Assembly: GCA_036403035.1 (NCBI GenBank)
Contig: DASWRT010000190.1
Span: 1-13,045 of the forward strand
Direction of reading: 5' to 3'
DNA: 13,045 bases
Source: DASWRT01 sp036403035
GTDB taxonomy: Bacteria > Pseudomonadota > Alphaproteobacteria > ATCC43930 > CGMCC-115725
The notes beneath the pieces are model-generated. The model was not told the origin of the DNA and ran no database searches. It saw only the letters and a program-made list of their open reading frames with translations. How positions within the stretch are numbered: position 1 is the stretch's first letter; each line of letters begins with the position of its first letter. Made by a program: the position numbers and the translations under genes. Shown in pieces: positions 1 to 6,147 of this stretch.

Positions 1-111
1 CGTGGTGAAATCGTCATAGATCTCGCGGAAGTCGTGGCGGCGCTCGTCGGCAGCGCGCTTGTGCGGCATCTGCTTGTCGACCGACACGAACTTCAGGAGC
101 TGCTGCGGCAT
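1..111 (-). CDS. gltD: Glutamate synthase small (beta) subunit, N-terminal fragment
   Basis: Thirty-seven codons are visible before the window edge, reading MPQQLLKFVSVDKQMPHKRA and then a stretch ending RRHDFREIYDDFTT. The pattern xLKFVSVDxQMPxKR...RxxDFxEIY is the characteristic N-terminus of the NADPH-dependent glutamate synthase small subunit, where it precedes a Cys-rich cluster that lies outside this window. In the family this subunit oxidises NADPH and passes electrons through Fe-S clusters to the large subunit, which makes glutamate from 2-oxoglutarate and glutamine. The ATG at 111 is preceded by a GAGGA ribosome-binding site about 7 nt upstream. A strong hairpin (128-157) sits just upstream in the presumed leader. 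The only part seen is the N-terminus, so the call rests on that motif alone; integrity of the rest cannot be judged. Confidence 0.82.
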   Translation of the reverse strand, partial: MPQQLLKFVSVDKQMPHKRAADERRHDFREIYDDFTT

Positions 112-127
112 AGGCGCGTCCTCGCAC

Positions 128-157
128 GGGGAACCGCCCGGCGAGGGGCGGGTCCCC
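128..157 (-). promoter_or_regulatory. Leader hairpin upstream of gltD
   Basis: Arms 128-139 and 146-157 form a 12-position stem with one mismatch around a 6-nt loop. It ends only a few bases before the gltD ribosome-binding site. No T-tract follows on either strand, so it is not an obvious intrinsic terminator. An AT-rich box at 160-167 (GATATATC) just upstream on the minus strand resembles a -10 element. If it is one, the transcript would start at or inside this hairpin, giving a 5'-terminal stem of the kind that can stabilise mRNA or control translation. I saw no convincing -35 element. The role is inferred. Confidence 0.4.
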
Positions 158-207
158 TAGATATATCGTGCGATGAGCTTGGGACGCGAGTGCTTTTTGC
201 AGATAAA

Positions 208-222
208 GTCAGTAATACTGAC
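208..222. repeat. Perfect 15-nt palindrome after the NDUFA9-like gene
   Basis: GTCAGTAATACTGAC is a 7+1+7 perfect inverted repeat, AT-rich against a GC-rich background. It abuts the TAG stop (223-225) of the minus-strand NDUFA9-like gene and lies about 100 nt upstream of gltD. On the minus strand it is followed by TTTATCT, so it could be a weak terminator stem. As a compact symmetric site it could equally be an operator for gltD. I do not recognise it as a known regulator's site. Confidence 0.4.
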
Positions 223-1287
223 CTATCTTCGTGTCTCCGCGTGTTCCTGCTGCTTTTTTAGGCCGATCACCTGATCGGTCGTCGAGGCTAATGGGACCGG
301 ATCGGACCTTTGTTGGGCGAGCCGCTGATCGCGGGCCATGCCGTGGCTGGCGAACCAGCCGCCGCGGCGGAAGCGGTCCATATAGCTCGGCAGAATGACC
401 TCGACCGCGGTCGGGGCGATGCCGAGGTCGGCGAGCGTCATGGCGCCCGGCGAGACGACGTTGTCGTGGCGCAGCAGCGTGACCTGATCCCGCGTCAAAG
501 CCGGGTTCGGCAGCTTCTCCATGATCGAGCCGAGAAACGACGCGGTGCCGAACGGCAGCGTCACCAGCCGGCGCTTGCGGTTGACCGTCGCGAGCATCAG
601 CTCCATCAACTCGCGGAACGTGTAGGTCTCCGGACCACCCAGCTCATAGGTCTTCCCCGCCGCCGCCGGTTCCGCCAGCGCCTTGACGACCGCGTCGGCG
701 ACATCGCCGACATAGACCGGCTGGAAGCGGGTTGCGCCGCCGCCGACCAGCGGCAGGGCCGGCGCGACCTGCGCCATTGCGGCGAAGCGGTTGAAGAACT
801 GGTCCTCCGGGCCGAACACGACCGATGGGCGCAGGATCACCGCACCGGGGAAGGCGGCGCGTACGGCGGCTTCTCCCTCCCCCTTGCTCCGCGCGTAGGC
901 GGACGGCGAGGCCGGGTCGGCGCCGATCGCCGAGACATGGACGAAATGCCGCACGCCGGCCGCCTGGGCAAGCCGCGCCAGCAGCGCCGGGCCATCGCGG
1001 TGGACTTTGTCGAAGCGCTGTCCGGCGCCGCCGCCCTCGTGCAGGATGCCGGCGAGGCTCACGACGGAGTCACACTCGGTCAGCGCCGCCGCGAGCACGC
1101 CCTCCTCATCGAGCCCGGCCCGGACGAGGGCGATTTGTCCGACATCGCCCATCGTGCGCAGGAAGTTGGCGCGGTCGACGTTGCGCACGAGCGCCGCGAC
1201 GACGGCGCCGCGCGCGGCGAGCCGCTTGACGACATAGCGACCGATGAAGCCGGAAGCGCCCGTGATGGCGACGCGGCGATACCGCAT
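223..1287 (-). CDS. Complex I NDUFA9-like NAD(P)-binding protein (atypical SDR)
   Basis: A 354-residue Rossmann-fold protein of the atypical short-chain dehydrogenase group related to the 39-kDa complex I accessory subunit NDUFA9. The dinucleotide-binding motif TGASGFIG is at residues 9-16, and the SDR-type Tyr131-xxx-Lys135 pair sits in SAYARSKGEGE. Other family-like stretches are HVSAIGAD (117-124), VILRPSVVFGPED and FQPVYVGDVADAV. Bacterial members are usually annotated as complex I NDUFA9 subunit family protein or NAD(P)H-binding protein. They may help ubiquinone biosynthesis or complex I assembly, but the reaction is not established. The ATG at 1287 has AGAGGA six nt upstream. The last 30 or so residues are polar and poorly conserved-looking. 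The gene is divergent from tRNA-Leu and points toward gltD. Confidence 0.9.
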   Translation of the reverse strand: MRYRRVAITGASGFIGRYVVKRLAARGAVVAALVRNVDRANFLRTMGDVGQIALVRAGLDEEGVLAAALTECDSVVSLAGILHEGGGAGQRFDKVHRDGPALLARLAQAAGVRHFVHVSAIGADPASPSAYARSKGEGEAAVRAAFPGAVILRPSVVFGPEDQFFNRFAAMAQVAPALPLVGGGATRFQPVYVGDVADAVVKALAEPAAAGKTYELGGPETYTFRELMELMLATVNRKRRLVTLPFGTASFLGSIMEKLPNPALTRDQVTLLRHDNVVSPGAMTLADLGIAPTAVEVILPSYMDRFRRGGWFASHGMARDQRLAQQRSDPVPLASTTDQVIGLKKQQEHAETRR

Positions 1288-1411
1288 GAACGTCCTCTCA
1301 CCCTAACGTGGACCGGGGCTCTATCAAGCCGGTTTCGGGATGCCCATATCACGACGGCGCCTGCGCTGCGAGCGCCGCCGCCGATTGCGGGCGTCACGTG
1401 GCGAAACCCGT

Positions 1412-1440
1412 TTGACATTATTCGACGCGGCGACTAACAC
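1412..1440 (+). promoter_or_regulatory. Sigma-70-type promoter of tRNA-Leu
   Basis: A perfect -35 TTGACA (1412-1417) is followed after exactly 17 nt by TAACAC (1435-1440), a weak match to the -10 box. The predicted start, about 1447, is a few bases before the tRNA 5' end at 1452. Position and spacing support it as the tRNA promoter. Confidence 0.6.
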
Positions 1441-1451
1441 AAGGCCCGCCT

Positions 1452-1538
1452 GCCCAGGTGGCGGAATTGGTAGACGCGCTAGATTCAGGTTCTAGTGGCC
1501 GAAAGGTCGTGGAAGTTCGAGTCTTCTCCTGGGCACCA
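1452..1538 (+). tRNA. tRNA-Leu (anticodon CAG)
   Basis: An 87-nt type II tRNA with a long variable arm. The acceptor arms GCCCAGG (1452-1458) and CCTGGGC (1528-1534) pair perfectly and are followed by A and a genome-encoded CCA (1536-1538). The anticodon stem CTAGA/TCTAG encloses loop TTCAGGT, giving anticodon CAG (1486-1488), which decodes CUG. CUG is a heavily used leucine codon in this GC-rich genome. The T-arm GTTCGAGTC is visible. The ribonuclease D gene follows 85 nt downstream on the same strand. Confidence 0.97.
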
Positions 1539-1548
1539 TCCCTTCCGT

Positions 1549-1587
1549 GAGCCGGCCGCCATGCGGTAATCCGCGCGCGGCCGGCTC
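1549..1587 (+). terminator. GC-rich hairpin after tRNA-Leu
   Basis: Arms 1549-1559 and 1577-1587 form a perfect 11-bp inverted repeat, with a smaller GCGG/CCGC stem (1563-1566 and 1571-1574) nested in the loop. It starts 10 nt after the tRNA CCA. No T-run follows, so it is not a canonical intrinsic terminator. It may still end or process the tRNA transcript, or act as a leader structure for rnd if the two are cotranscribed. Confidence 0.4.
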
Positions 1588-1623
1588 CGAGGGCCTCCCC
1601 CCGACGGGTATCGGACAGTTTCC

Positions 1624-2235
1624 GTGAGCATCCATCTCCACCGCGGCGATCTGCCGCCGGGCCTCTCGTTCGGCGATTGCGTCGCGATCGACACCGAGAC
1701 GATGGGGCTCAACCCGCACCGCGATCGGCTCTGCCTTGCCCAGCTCTCGGCCGGCGACGGCGTCTGCCATCTCGTCCAGTTCGCGCCGGGACAGTACGAC
1801 GCGCCGAACCTGCGGACGCTGCTCGCCGATCCCGGCGTGGTGAAGCTGTTCCATTTCGCGCGCTTCGACCTTGCCGCGCTGCGGTTTTATCTCGGCGTCG
1901 TCGCGGCGCCCGTGTACTGCACCAAGGTCGCGTCCAAGCTGGTCCGCACCTTCACCGACCGCCACGGGCTGAAGGATCTGTGCCGCGACCTGCTCGGCGT
2001 CGAGATCTCGAAGCAGCAGCAGACCTCCGACTGGGGCTCGGACGAGCTGACGGACGAGCAGCTCAAGTACGCGGCCTCCGACGTGCTGCACCTGCACGCG
2101 CTGCGCGCCCGGCTCGACGCGATGCTCGCCCGCGAGGGGCGGGCCGACCTTGCCCGGCGCTGCTTCGAATTCCTCCCGACCCGCGCCGAGCTCGACCTCG
2201 CCGGCTGGGAGGATCCGGACATTTTCGCGCACTGA
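1624..2235 (+). CDS. rnd: Ribonuclease D, short form
   Basis: A 203-residue DEDDy 3'-to-5' exonuclease. Exo I is Asp23-Thr-Glu25 (AIDTETMGL), Exo II includes Asp82 (FHFARFD), and Exo III is Tyr149-xxx-Asp153 (YAASD). These supply the acidic residues for two metal ions. The KQQQTSDW stretch is typical of RNase D. In the family it trims 3' ends of tRNA precursors and other small RNAs. The protein stops after the nuclease fold and lacks the C-terminal HRDC domains of enterobacterial RNase D (about 375 aa), which is the usual form in Alphaproteobacteria. The start is GTG at 1624, chosen because the MSIHLHRGDLP N-terminus fits the family; no clear ribosome-binding site precedes it. The gene sits just after a tRNA, so read-through cotranscription is possible. 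Confidence 0.93.
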   Translation: MSIHLHRGDLPPGLSFGDCVAIDTETMGLNPHRDRLCLAQLSAGDGVCHLVQFAPGQYDAPNLRTLLADPGVVKLFHFARFDLAALRFYLGVVAAPVYCTKVASKLVRTFTDRHGLKDLCRDLLGVEISKQQQTSDWGSDELTDEQLKYAASDVLHLHALRARLDAMLAREGRADLARRCFEFLPTRAELDLAGWEDPDIFAH

Positions 2236-2379
2236 GCGTGGAGCGCTCGCGACGTCGGCCGATGCCGAGCAGGCGGCGGCCAATCGCCACGCCGGTTTCG
2301 GCGGCGGCGAACGAGGTCTAATTCATCGGCTGCCGGCATAATTCCCGCCGCCTCGCCAGAGGAGAACGGGTCCGCTCGA

Positions 2380-2408
2380 TTGACCTTGCCGGACGGCGTG
2401 CGCATATT
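2380..2408 (+). promoter_or_regulatory. Sigma-70-type promoter for the kdsD-lpt-rpoN operon
   Basis: TTGACC (2380-2385) and CATATT (2403-2408) are separated by exactly 17 nt, a good housekeeping-sigma match for Alphaproteobacteria. The predicted start is near 2415, giving a leader of about 100 nt before the kdsD ATG at 2518. No better promoter was seen between rnd and kdsD. Confidence 0.5.
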
Positions 2409-2418
2409 GGGCACGGCT

Positions 2419-2498
2419 CCGGCCGGTCGTTGCAGGTTCAGCGGCCGGCGGAACCAGCCACTGGAGCGGTATTACTATGCCGCCCGCCGCGTTTTTTT
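2419..2498 (+). promoter_or_regulatory. Candidate transcription attenuator in the kdsD leader
   Basis: Three GC-rich arms can form alternative stems. Arm A (2419-2425, CCGGCCG) is perfectly complementary to 2442-2448. The larger overlapping arm B (2441-2451) pairs with arm C (2480-2490) over 11 positions with a single central mismatch. Arm C is followed after one G by seven T residues (2492-2498), the signature of an intrinsic terminator. A:B and B:C share the same bases, so they are mutually exclusive antiterminator and terminator stems. The 28-nt loop of B:C contains the GGAGCGG ribosome-binding site and the ATG of a 14-codon ORF. The structure lies between the only good promoter and kdsD, so transcription must read through it. 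It could instead be an rnd terminator, but kdsD would then need a promoter within 20 nt of its ATG. Pairing was done by eye. Confidence 0.42.
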
Positions 2499-2521
2499 GC
2501 TCCCTCTGCTGCCGATCATGA
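2477..2521 (+). CDS. Putative 14-residue leader peptide overlapping kdsD start
   Basis: The ORF encodes MPPAAFFCSLCCRS. Its ATG lies 7 nt after GGAGCGG (2463-2469), while the kdsD ATG has no recognisable ribosome-binding site of its own. The TGA stop (2519-2521) overlaps the kdsD ATG (2518-2520) as ATGA, a classic arrangement for translational coupling. Codons 2-5 lie in the 3' arm of the candidate terminator and codons 6-7 in its T-run, so translation start would interfere with the hairpin. Three of 14 residues are Cys, but no single amino acid dominates as in classic biosynthetic attenuators. It is too short to judge by composition; support is purely positional. Confidence 0.33.
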   Translation: MPPAAFFCSLCCRS

Positions 2522-3525
2522 AGACGACTGCCGCGCTGACCGCCGCCACATTGCCCGATACCGCCGCCGATCTTGAGGCGGCGCGCCGGGTGCTGCGCGC
2601 GGAGATCGCCGGCCTGGAGGCCCTGCTCGACGGGCTCGACGGCGCCTTCGCCGCCGCGATCGAGCATCTTGCCGCCGTACGCGGGCGGATCGTCGTCACC
2701 GGCATGGGCAAGAGCGGCCACGTCGCGCGCAAGGTCGCGGCGACGCTGGCCTCGACCGGCAGCCCGGCGCAGTTCGTCCATCCCGGCGAGGCGAGCCACG
2801 GCGATCTCGGCATGATCGCGGCGGGCGACGCCGTGATCGCGCTGTCGAATTCCGGCGAGACCGCCGAACTTGCCGACATCGTCGCCTACACGCGGCGGTT
2901 CCGCATCCCGCTGATCGCGATGACGCGCCGGGCGCCGAGCACGCTCGCGGACGCCGCCGACGCGGCGCTGGTGCTGCCGGCGTCGCCGGAGGCGTGCCCG
3001 CTGGGGCTGGCGCCGACGACCTCGACGACGATGATGCTGGCGCTGGGCGACGCGATCGCCGTCGCGCTGCTGGAGCGGCGCGGCTTCTCGCCGAGCGACT
3101 ACCACGTGTTCCATCCGGGCGGCTCGCTCGGCCGCAAGCTGGTGCGGGTCGACGAGATCATGCATAGCGGCGACGAGCTGCCGCTGGTGCCGCTCGGCAC
3201 GGCGATGGCCGACGCGATCCTGACGATGACCGCGAAGCGGTTCGGCACCGTTGGCGTCGTCGATGCCGGCGGGCGGCTCGCCGGCATCATCACGGACGGC
3301 GACCTTCGCCGGCACATGGCGGCGGACCTTCTGGACGCGGCGGTCGAGGCGGTGATGAGCCGGCGGCCGAAAACCATCCGCCCGCGGGCGCTCGCCGCCG
3401 AGGCGCTCAACCTGATGAACGGGCAGCAGCCGCAGGTCACGTGCCTGTTCGTCCTCGACGAGGAGGAAGGGCGTCCGATCGGCATCCTGCATCTGCACGA
3501 CTGCCTGCGCGCCGGGGTAGCGTAG
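2518..3525 (+). CDS. kdsD: Arabinose-5-phosphate isomerase (KpsF/GutQ family)
   Basis: A 335-residue protein that interconverts ribulose 5-phosphate and arabinose 5-phosphate, the first committed step to KDO of the LPS inner core. The N-terminal SIS domain (about 45-180) carries GMGKSGHVARK (62-72, with the conserved Lys65), HPGEASHGDLG (88-98) and SNSGET (110-115). A YHVFHPGGSLGRKL stretch precedes two C-terminal CBS domains (about 215-330), including VGVVDAGGRLAGIITDGDLRRH. Length matches E. coli KdsD (328 aa). The ATG at 2518 is chosen because the frame stays open upstream to a TTG at 2380, but that 46-residue extension does not resemble the family. No ribosome-binding site precedes it; a short upstream ORF overlaps its start. 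lptC follows after 2 nt. Confidence 0.95.
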   Translation: MKTTAALTAATLPDTAADLEAARRVLRAEIAGLEALLDGLDGAFAAAIEHLAAVRGRIVVTGMGKSGHVARKVAATLASTGSPAQFVHPGEASHGDLGMIAAGDAVIALSNSGETAELADIVAYTRRFRIPLIAMTRRAPSTLADAADAALVLPASPEACPLGLAPTTSTTMMLALGDAIAVALLERRGFSPSDYHVFHPGGSLGRKLVRVDEIMHSGDELPLVPLGTAMADAILTMTAKRFGTVGVVDAGGRLAGIITDGDLRRHMAADLLDAAVEAVMSRRPKTIRPRALAAEALNLMNGQQPQVTCLFVLDEEEGRPIGILHLHDCLRAGVA

Positions 3526-3527
3526 CG

Positions 3528-4268
3528 ATGAGCGTCGCCAATCACGACCGTCTTGCCGGCGCCGCCGCGGCCGCCACGGCGTCGCGCGCCGCCGTTACGC
3601 CGCCGGGGCAGGGCTACAGCCGGCTCGTCTCCGTCCTCAAGCTGCTGCTGCCGGCGATCGCCGCCGCGCTGCTGCTGCTGATCGTGGCGTGGCCGCGCCT
3701 GCAGGCGACGCTCGACAAGGTCAGTGCGCTGGTGCCGCGCCTCAATCTCAGCGATGCCCGCGACCTGCGGATGGTGAGCGCCCGCGTCAGCGGCGTCAAC
3801 CGGCAGAACCGTCCTTACGTCGTCACCGCCGATACCGCGCGGCAGCTGCCCGGCACGGATGGGCTGATCGCGATGGAAGGGCCGAAGGCGGACATGACGC
3901 TGCAGAGCGGCGCCTGGCTCGCCGTGACCGCGGATACCGGCGTGTACAAGTCGCAGAGCCAGCTTCTCGACCTGTTCGGGCAGGTCAACCTGTTCCACGA
4001 CAAGGGCTACGAGTTCATCACCGACAGCGCGCATGTCGACATGCAGGCCGGCTCCGCCGAGGGTGACGACAAGGTGAACGGGCAGGGCATCTTCGGCCAT
4101 GTCGACGCCGAAGGCTTCCGGATCTACGACCGCGGCGACCGCGTGGTGTTCACCGGCAAGAGCAAGATGCTGCTGCTGTCGCGCGGTGCCGCTGCGGGCG
4201 CCGACGGCGCTACGCCTGCCGGCGCGGCCGGTACGGCCTCCGCTTCCGGCGAGGCGGCGACACGTTGA
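3528..4268 (+). CDS. lptC: LPS export system protein LptC
   Basis: A 246-residue bitopic protein. A cytoplasmic Ala-rich N-terminus is followed by one membrane helix (about residues 34-55), then a periplasmic beta-rich domain. LptC links the inner-membrane LptB2FG transporter to LptA and takes LPS into the periplasmic bridge. The periplasmic part shows the repeated strand pattern of the LptC/OstA fold, with stretches such as GLIAMEGPKADMTL, DTGVYKSQSQLLDLFGQVNLFHDKGYEFITDSAHVDM and GHVDAEGFRIYDRGDRVVFTGKSKMLL. The last 25 residues are low-complexity Ala/Gly. The start is the ATG 2 nt after the kdsD stop, consistent with coupled translation. At 246 residues it is longer than E. coli LptC (191 aa), which is common in Alphaproteobacteria. 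Confidence 0.92.
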   Translation: MSVANHDRLAGAAAAATASRAAVTPPGQGYSRLVSVLKLLLPAIAAALLLLIVAWPRLQATLDKVSALVPRLNLSDARDLRMVSARVSGVNRQNRPYVVTADTARQLPGTDGLIAMEGPKADMTLQSGAWLAVTADTGVYKSQSQLLDLFGQVNLFHDKGYEFITDSAHVDMQAGSAEGDDKVNGQGIFGHVDAEGFRIYDRGDRVVFTGKSKMLLLSRGAAAGADGATPAGAAGTASASGEAATR

Positions 4269-4291
4269 CCGGCGCCGGCAGGCTTCCCGCC

Positions 4292-5317
4292 ATGACGGCG
4301 CCGCGCGCGGCGGCAGCAGCGGCGGCGCTGCTCGTCTTCCTGTGCGCTTCCGGCGTGCCGGGGAGCGCTCCGCGGGCGCAGCAGCCGCAGCAGCCGGCGG
4401 CGCCCGGACAGGGGCTTGGTCTGGGGCAGCAGCAGGACGGCCGGCCGACCGAGATCGAGGCCGACCAGGGCATCGAGTGGCGGCAGAACGAGCAGGTCTA
4501 CATCGCGCGCGGCAACGCGCGGGTGACGCGCGGCAACAACACGGTCTATGCCGATACGCTGACCGCCTATTACCGGCCGGTGCGTCCCGCCTCCGCCGGC
4601 GGCGCGGCTCCAGCCTCGGCTCCGGCATCAACCCCAGCCCCGGCGGGGGGCGGCAGCGAGAACCCGACCGGCGGCAGCACCGAGATCTACCGCGTCGTCG
4701 CCGACGGCCACGTCCGGGTGACGACGCCGACGCAGACCGTCTACGGCGACCACGGCGTCTACGACCTCGATACCGCAATCGTCGTGATGACCGGCAAGGG
4801 TCTGAAGCTGGTCACGCCGCGCGACATCGTGACCGCGCGGGACAGCCTGGAGTGGTATGACCGGAAGCAGTTCGCCGTGGCGCGCGGCGACGCGGTCGCG
4901 ATCCAGGAGGCAAAGCGGGTCAAGGCGGACGTGCTGATGGCGCAGGTGATCAAGCCCGACGACGGCCCGTCGCGGATCAGCCGCGTCGACGCGCAGGGCC
5001 ACGTCTTCATTTCGACGCCGAGCGACATCGCGCGGGGCGATACCGGCGTCTATAACGTCGATACCGGGATCGCCACGCTCGCCAACAACGTGACGATCAC
5101 GCGCGGCGACAATCAGCTACGGGGACAGTACGGGGTGGTCGACCTGAACAAGAACGTGAGCCGGTTGCTCCCCGGACCGCCGAACGCCGTCGCCGGTGGC
5201 GGGCCGTCGCGCGTCGAGGGCTTGCTCATTCCGCGACAGCGGGCGGCGGCAGGGGCGCCGAACGGCGGCGAGGCGCCGCCGCCGCCGGACGCCGCCGCGC
5301 CGGACCGCGGACAGTAG
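4292..5317 (+). CDS. lptA: LPS transport periplasmic protein LptA (OstA family), extended
   Basis: A 341-residue periplasmic protein that would bridge LptC to the outer-membrane LptD. A signal peptide (about 1-29: one Arg, a hydrophobic Ala/Leu core, cleavage near APRA/QQ) is followed by OstA-type beta strands at about 67-98, 137-205 and 235-295, for example GNARVTRGNNTVYADTLTAY and GVYNVDTGIATLANNVTITR. An Ala/Pro/Gly/Ser linker (about 99-129) interrupts the first strand block and a Pro/Ala tail ends the protein, making it much longer than E. coli LptA (185 aa). A TTG at 4265 overlaps the lptC stop as TTGA with GAGG upstream and is a credible alternative start adding 9 residues. The ATG at 4292 gives a more ordinary signal peptide. 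The stop codon lies within the lptB ribosome-binding site. Confidence 0.9.
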   Translation: MTAPRAAAAAAALLVFLCASGVPGSAPRAQQPQQPAAPGQGLGLGQQQDGRPTEIEADQGIEWRQNEQVYIARGNARVTRGNNTVYADTLTAYYRPVRPASAGGAAPASAPASTPAPAGGGSENPTGGSTEIYRVVADGHVRVTTPTQTVYGDHGVYDLDTAIVVMTGKGLKLVTPRDIVTARDSLEWYDRKQFAVARGDAVAIQEAKRVKADVLMAQVIKPDDGPSRISRVDAQGHVFISTPSDIARGDTGVYNVDTGIATLANNVTITRGDNQLRGQYGVVDLNKNVSRLLPGPPNAVAGGGPSRVEGLLIPRQRAAAGAPNGGEAPPPPDAAAPDRGQ

Positions 5318-5325
5318 GAGGCGGG

Positions 5326-6138
5326 ATGCCCGAAGGAACCACGCCACGTCCGGGCGCCGTCGTCGGCGCGTCCCGCTCCGAGGGGGTGGCGGCCGGGCCG
5401 CGGCTCGTCGCCGACAATCCCGGCCTGATCGCCCGGAACCTCGGCAAGAGCTTCAAGAAGCGTCCGGTGCTGCGCGACGTCAACGTGTCGGTGCAGCGCG
5501 GCGAGGCGGTCGGCCTGCTGGGGCCGAACGGCGCCGGCAAGACCACTTGCTTCTACATCATCACCGGGCTGATCACGCCGGATGTCGGCACGATCAGCCT
5601 CGACGGGCACGACATCACCGACCTGCCGATGTACCGCCGGGCGCGGCTCGGCATCGGCTACCTGCCGCAGGAGCCGTCGATCTTCCGCGGCCTGTCGGTC
5701 GAGCAGAACGTCCGCGCCGTGCTGGAGATCGTCGAGCCGGTCGCGGCGAAACGCGAGGCGATGCTCGACGCGCTGCTCGCCGAGTTCTCGATCACGCATC
5801 TCCGCCGCGCGCCGGCGATGGCGCTCTCGGGCGGCGAGCGGCGCCGCGTCGAGATCGCCCGCGCGCTGGCGACGCAGCCGCATTTCATCCTGCTCGACGA
5901 GCCGCTCGCCGGCATCGACCCGATCGCGGTGGGCGACATCCGCGACCTCGTCGCCCATCTGAAGCATCGCGGCATCGGCGTGCTGATCACAGATCATAAT
6001 GTCCGCGAGACGCTCGACATCGTCGACCGTGCCTACATCCTCCATGACGGGCATGTGCTGATGGAGGGCAAGCCGATGGAGATCGTCGCGGACGTCGATG
6101 TGCGCCGTGTTTACCTCGGTGAAAGGTTCAGTTTGTAG
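5326..6138 (+). CDS. lptB: LPS export ABC transporter ATPase LptB
   Basis: A 270-residue ABC ATPase with every catalytic motif: Walker A GPNGAGKT (66-73), Q-loop Gln115 in YLPQEPSIF, signature LSGGERRR (167-174), Walker B FILLDEP (187-193) and H-loop His224 in TDHNV. YLPQEPSIFRGLSVEQN and DEPLAGIDPIAV are diagnostic for LptB rather than branched-chain amino acid transporters. It powers LPS extraction with LptF and LptG, which are not in this window. The N-terminal 32 residues before the fold are extra compared with E. coli LptB (241 aa). An AGGAGG five nt before the ATG, overlapping the lptA stop, fixes the start and suggests strong initiation. Confidence 0.97.
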   Translation: MPEGTTPRPGAVVGASRSEGVAAGPRLVADNPGLIARNLGKSFKKRPVLRDVNVSVQRGEAVGLLGPNGAGKTTCFYIITGLITPDVGTISLDGHDITDLPMYRRARLGIGYLPQEPSIFRGLSVEQNVRAVLEIVEPVAAKREAMLDALLAEFSITHLRRAPAMALSGGERRRVEIARALATQPHFILLDEPLAGIDPIAVGDIRDLVAHLKHRGIGVLITDHNVRETLDIVDRAYILHDGHVLMEGKPMEIVADVDVRRVYLGERFSL

Positions 6139-6147
6139 AAAACGGCC

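Noticed and set aside
262..278. Inverted repeat CCGATCA/TGATCGG near the end of the NDUFA9-like gene
   Set aside because: It lies inside the coding sequence, codes for the DQVIG segment, and has no T-tract.
310..1437. Long plus-strand frame of 375 codons opposite the NDUFA9-like gene
   Set aside because: It is an antisense shadow, Arg/Gln/His-rich with no domain, and runs into the tRNA promoter.
1452..1538. tRNA-Leu as an integration site for a mobile element
   Set aside because: No repeated tRNA 3' end, integrase or phage gene was seen downstream; rnd follows directly.
2380..2517. TTG-initiated 46-residue N-terminal extension of KdsD
   Set aside because: The TTG lies in the -35 box; the extension has no family resemblance, and the ATG at 2518 gives the normal length of 335 residues.
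2323..3498. Minus-strand frame of 391 codons opposite kdsD
   Set aside because: Low-complexity Arg/Gln/His translation typical of the complement of a GC-rich gene; kdsD has all family motifs.
3099..4778. Minus-strand frame of 559 codons across kdsD, lptC and lptA
   Set aside because: Spans three well-supported genes on the other strand and has an Arg-rich composition without motifs.
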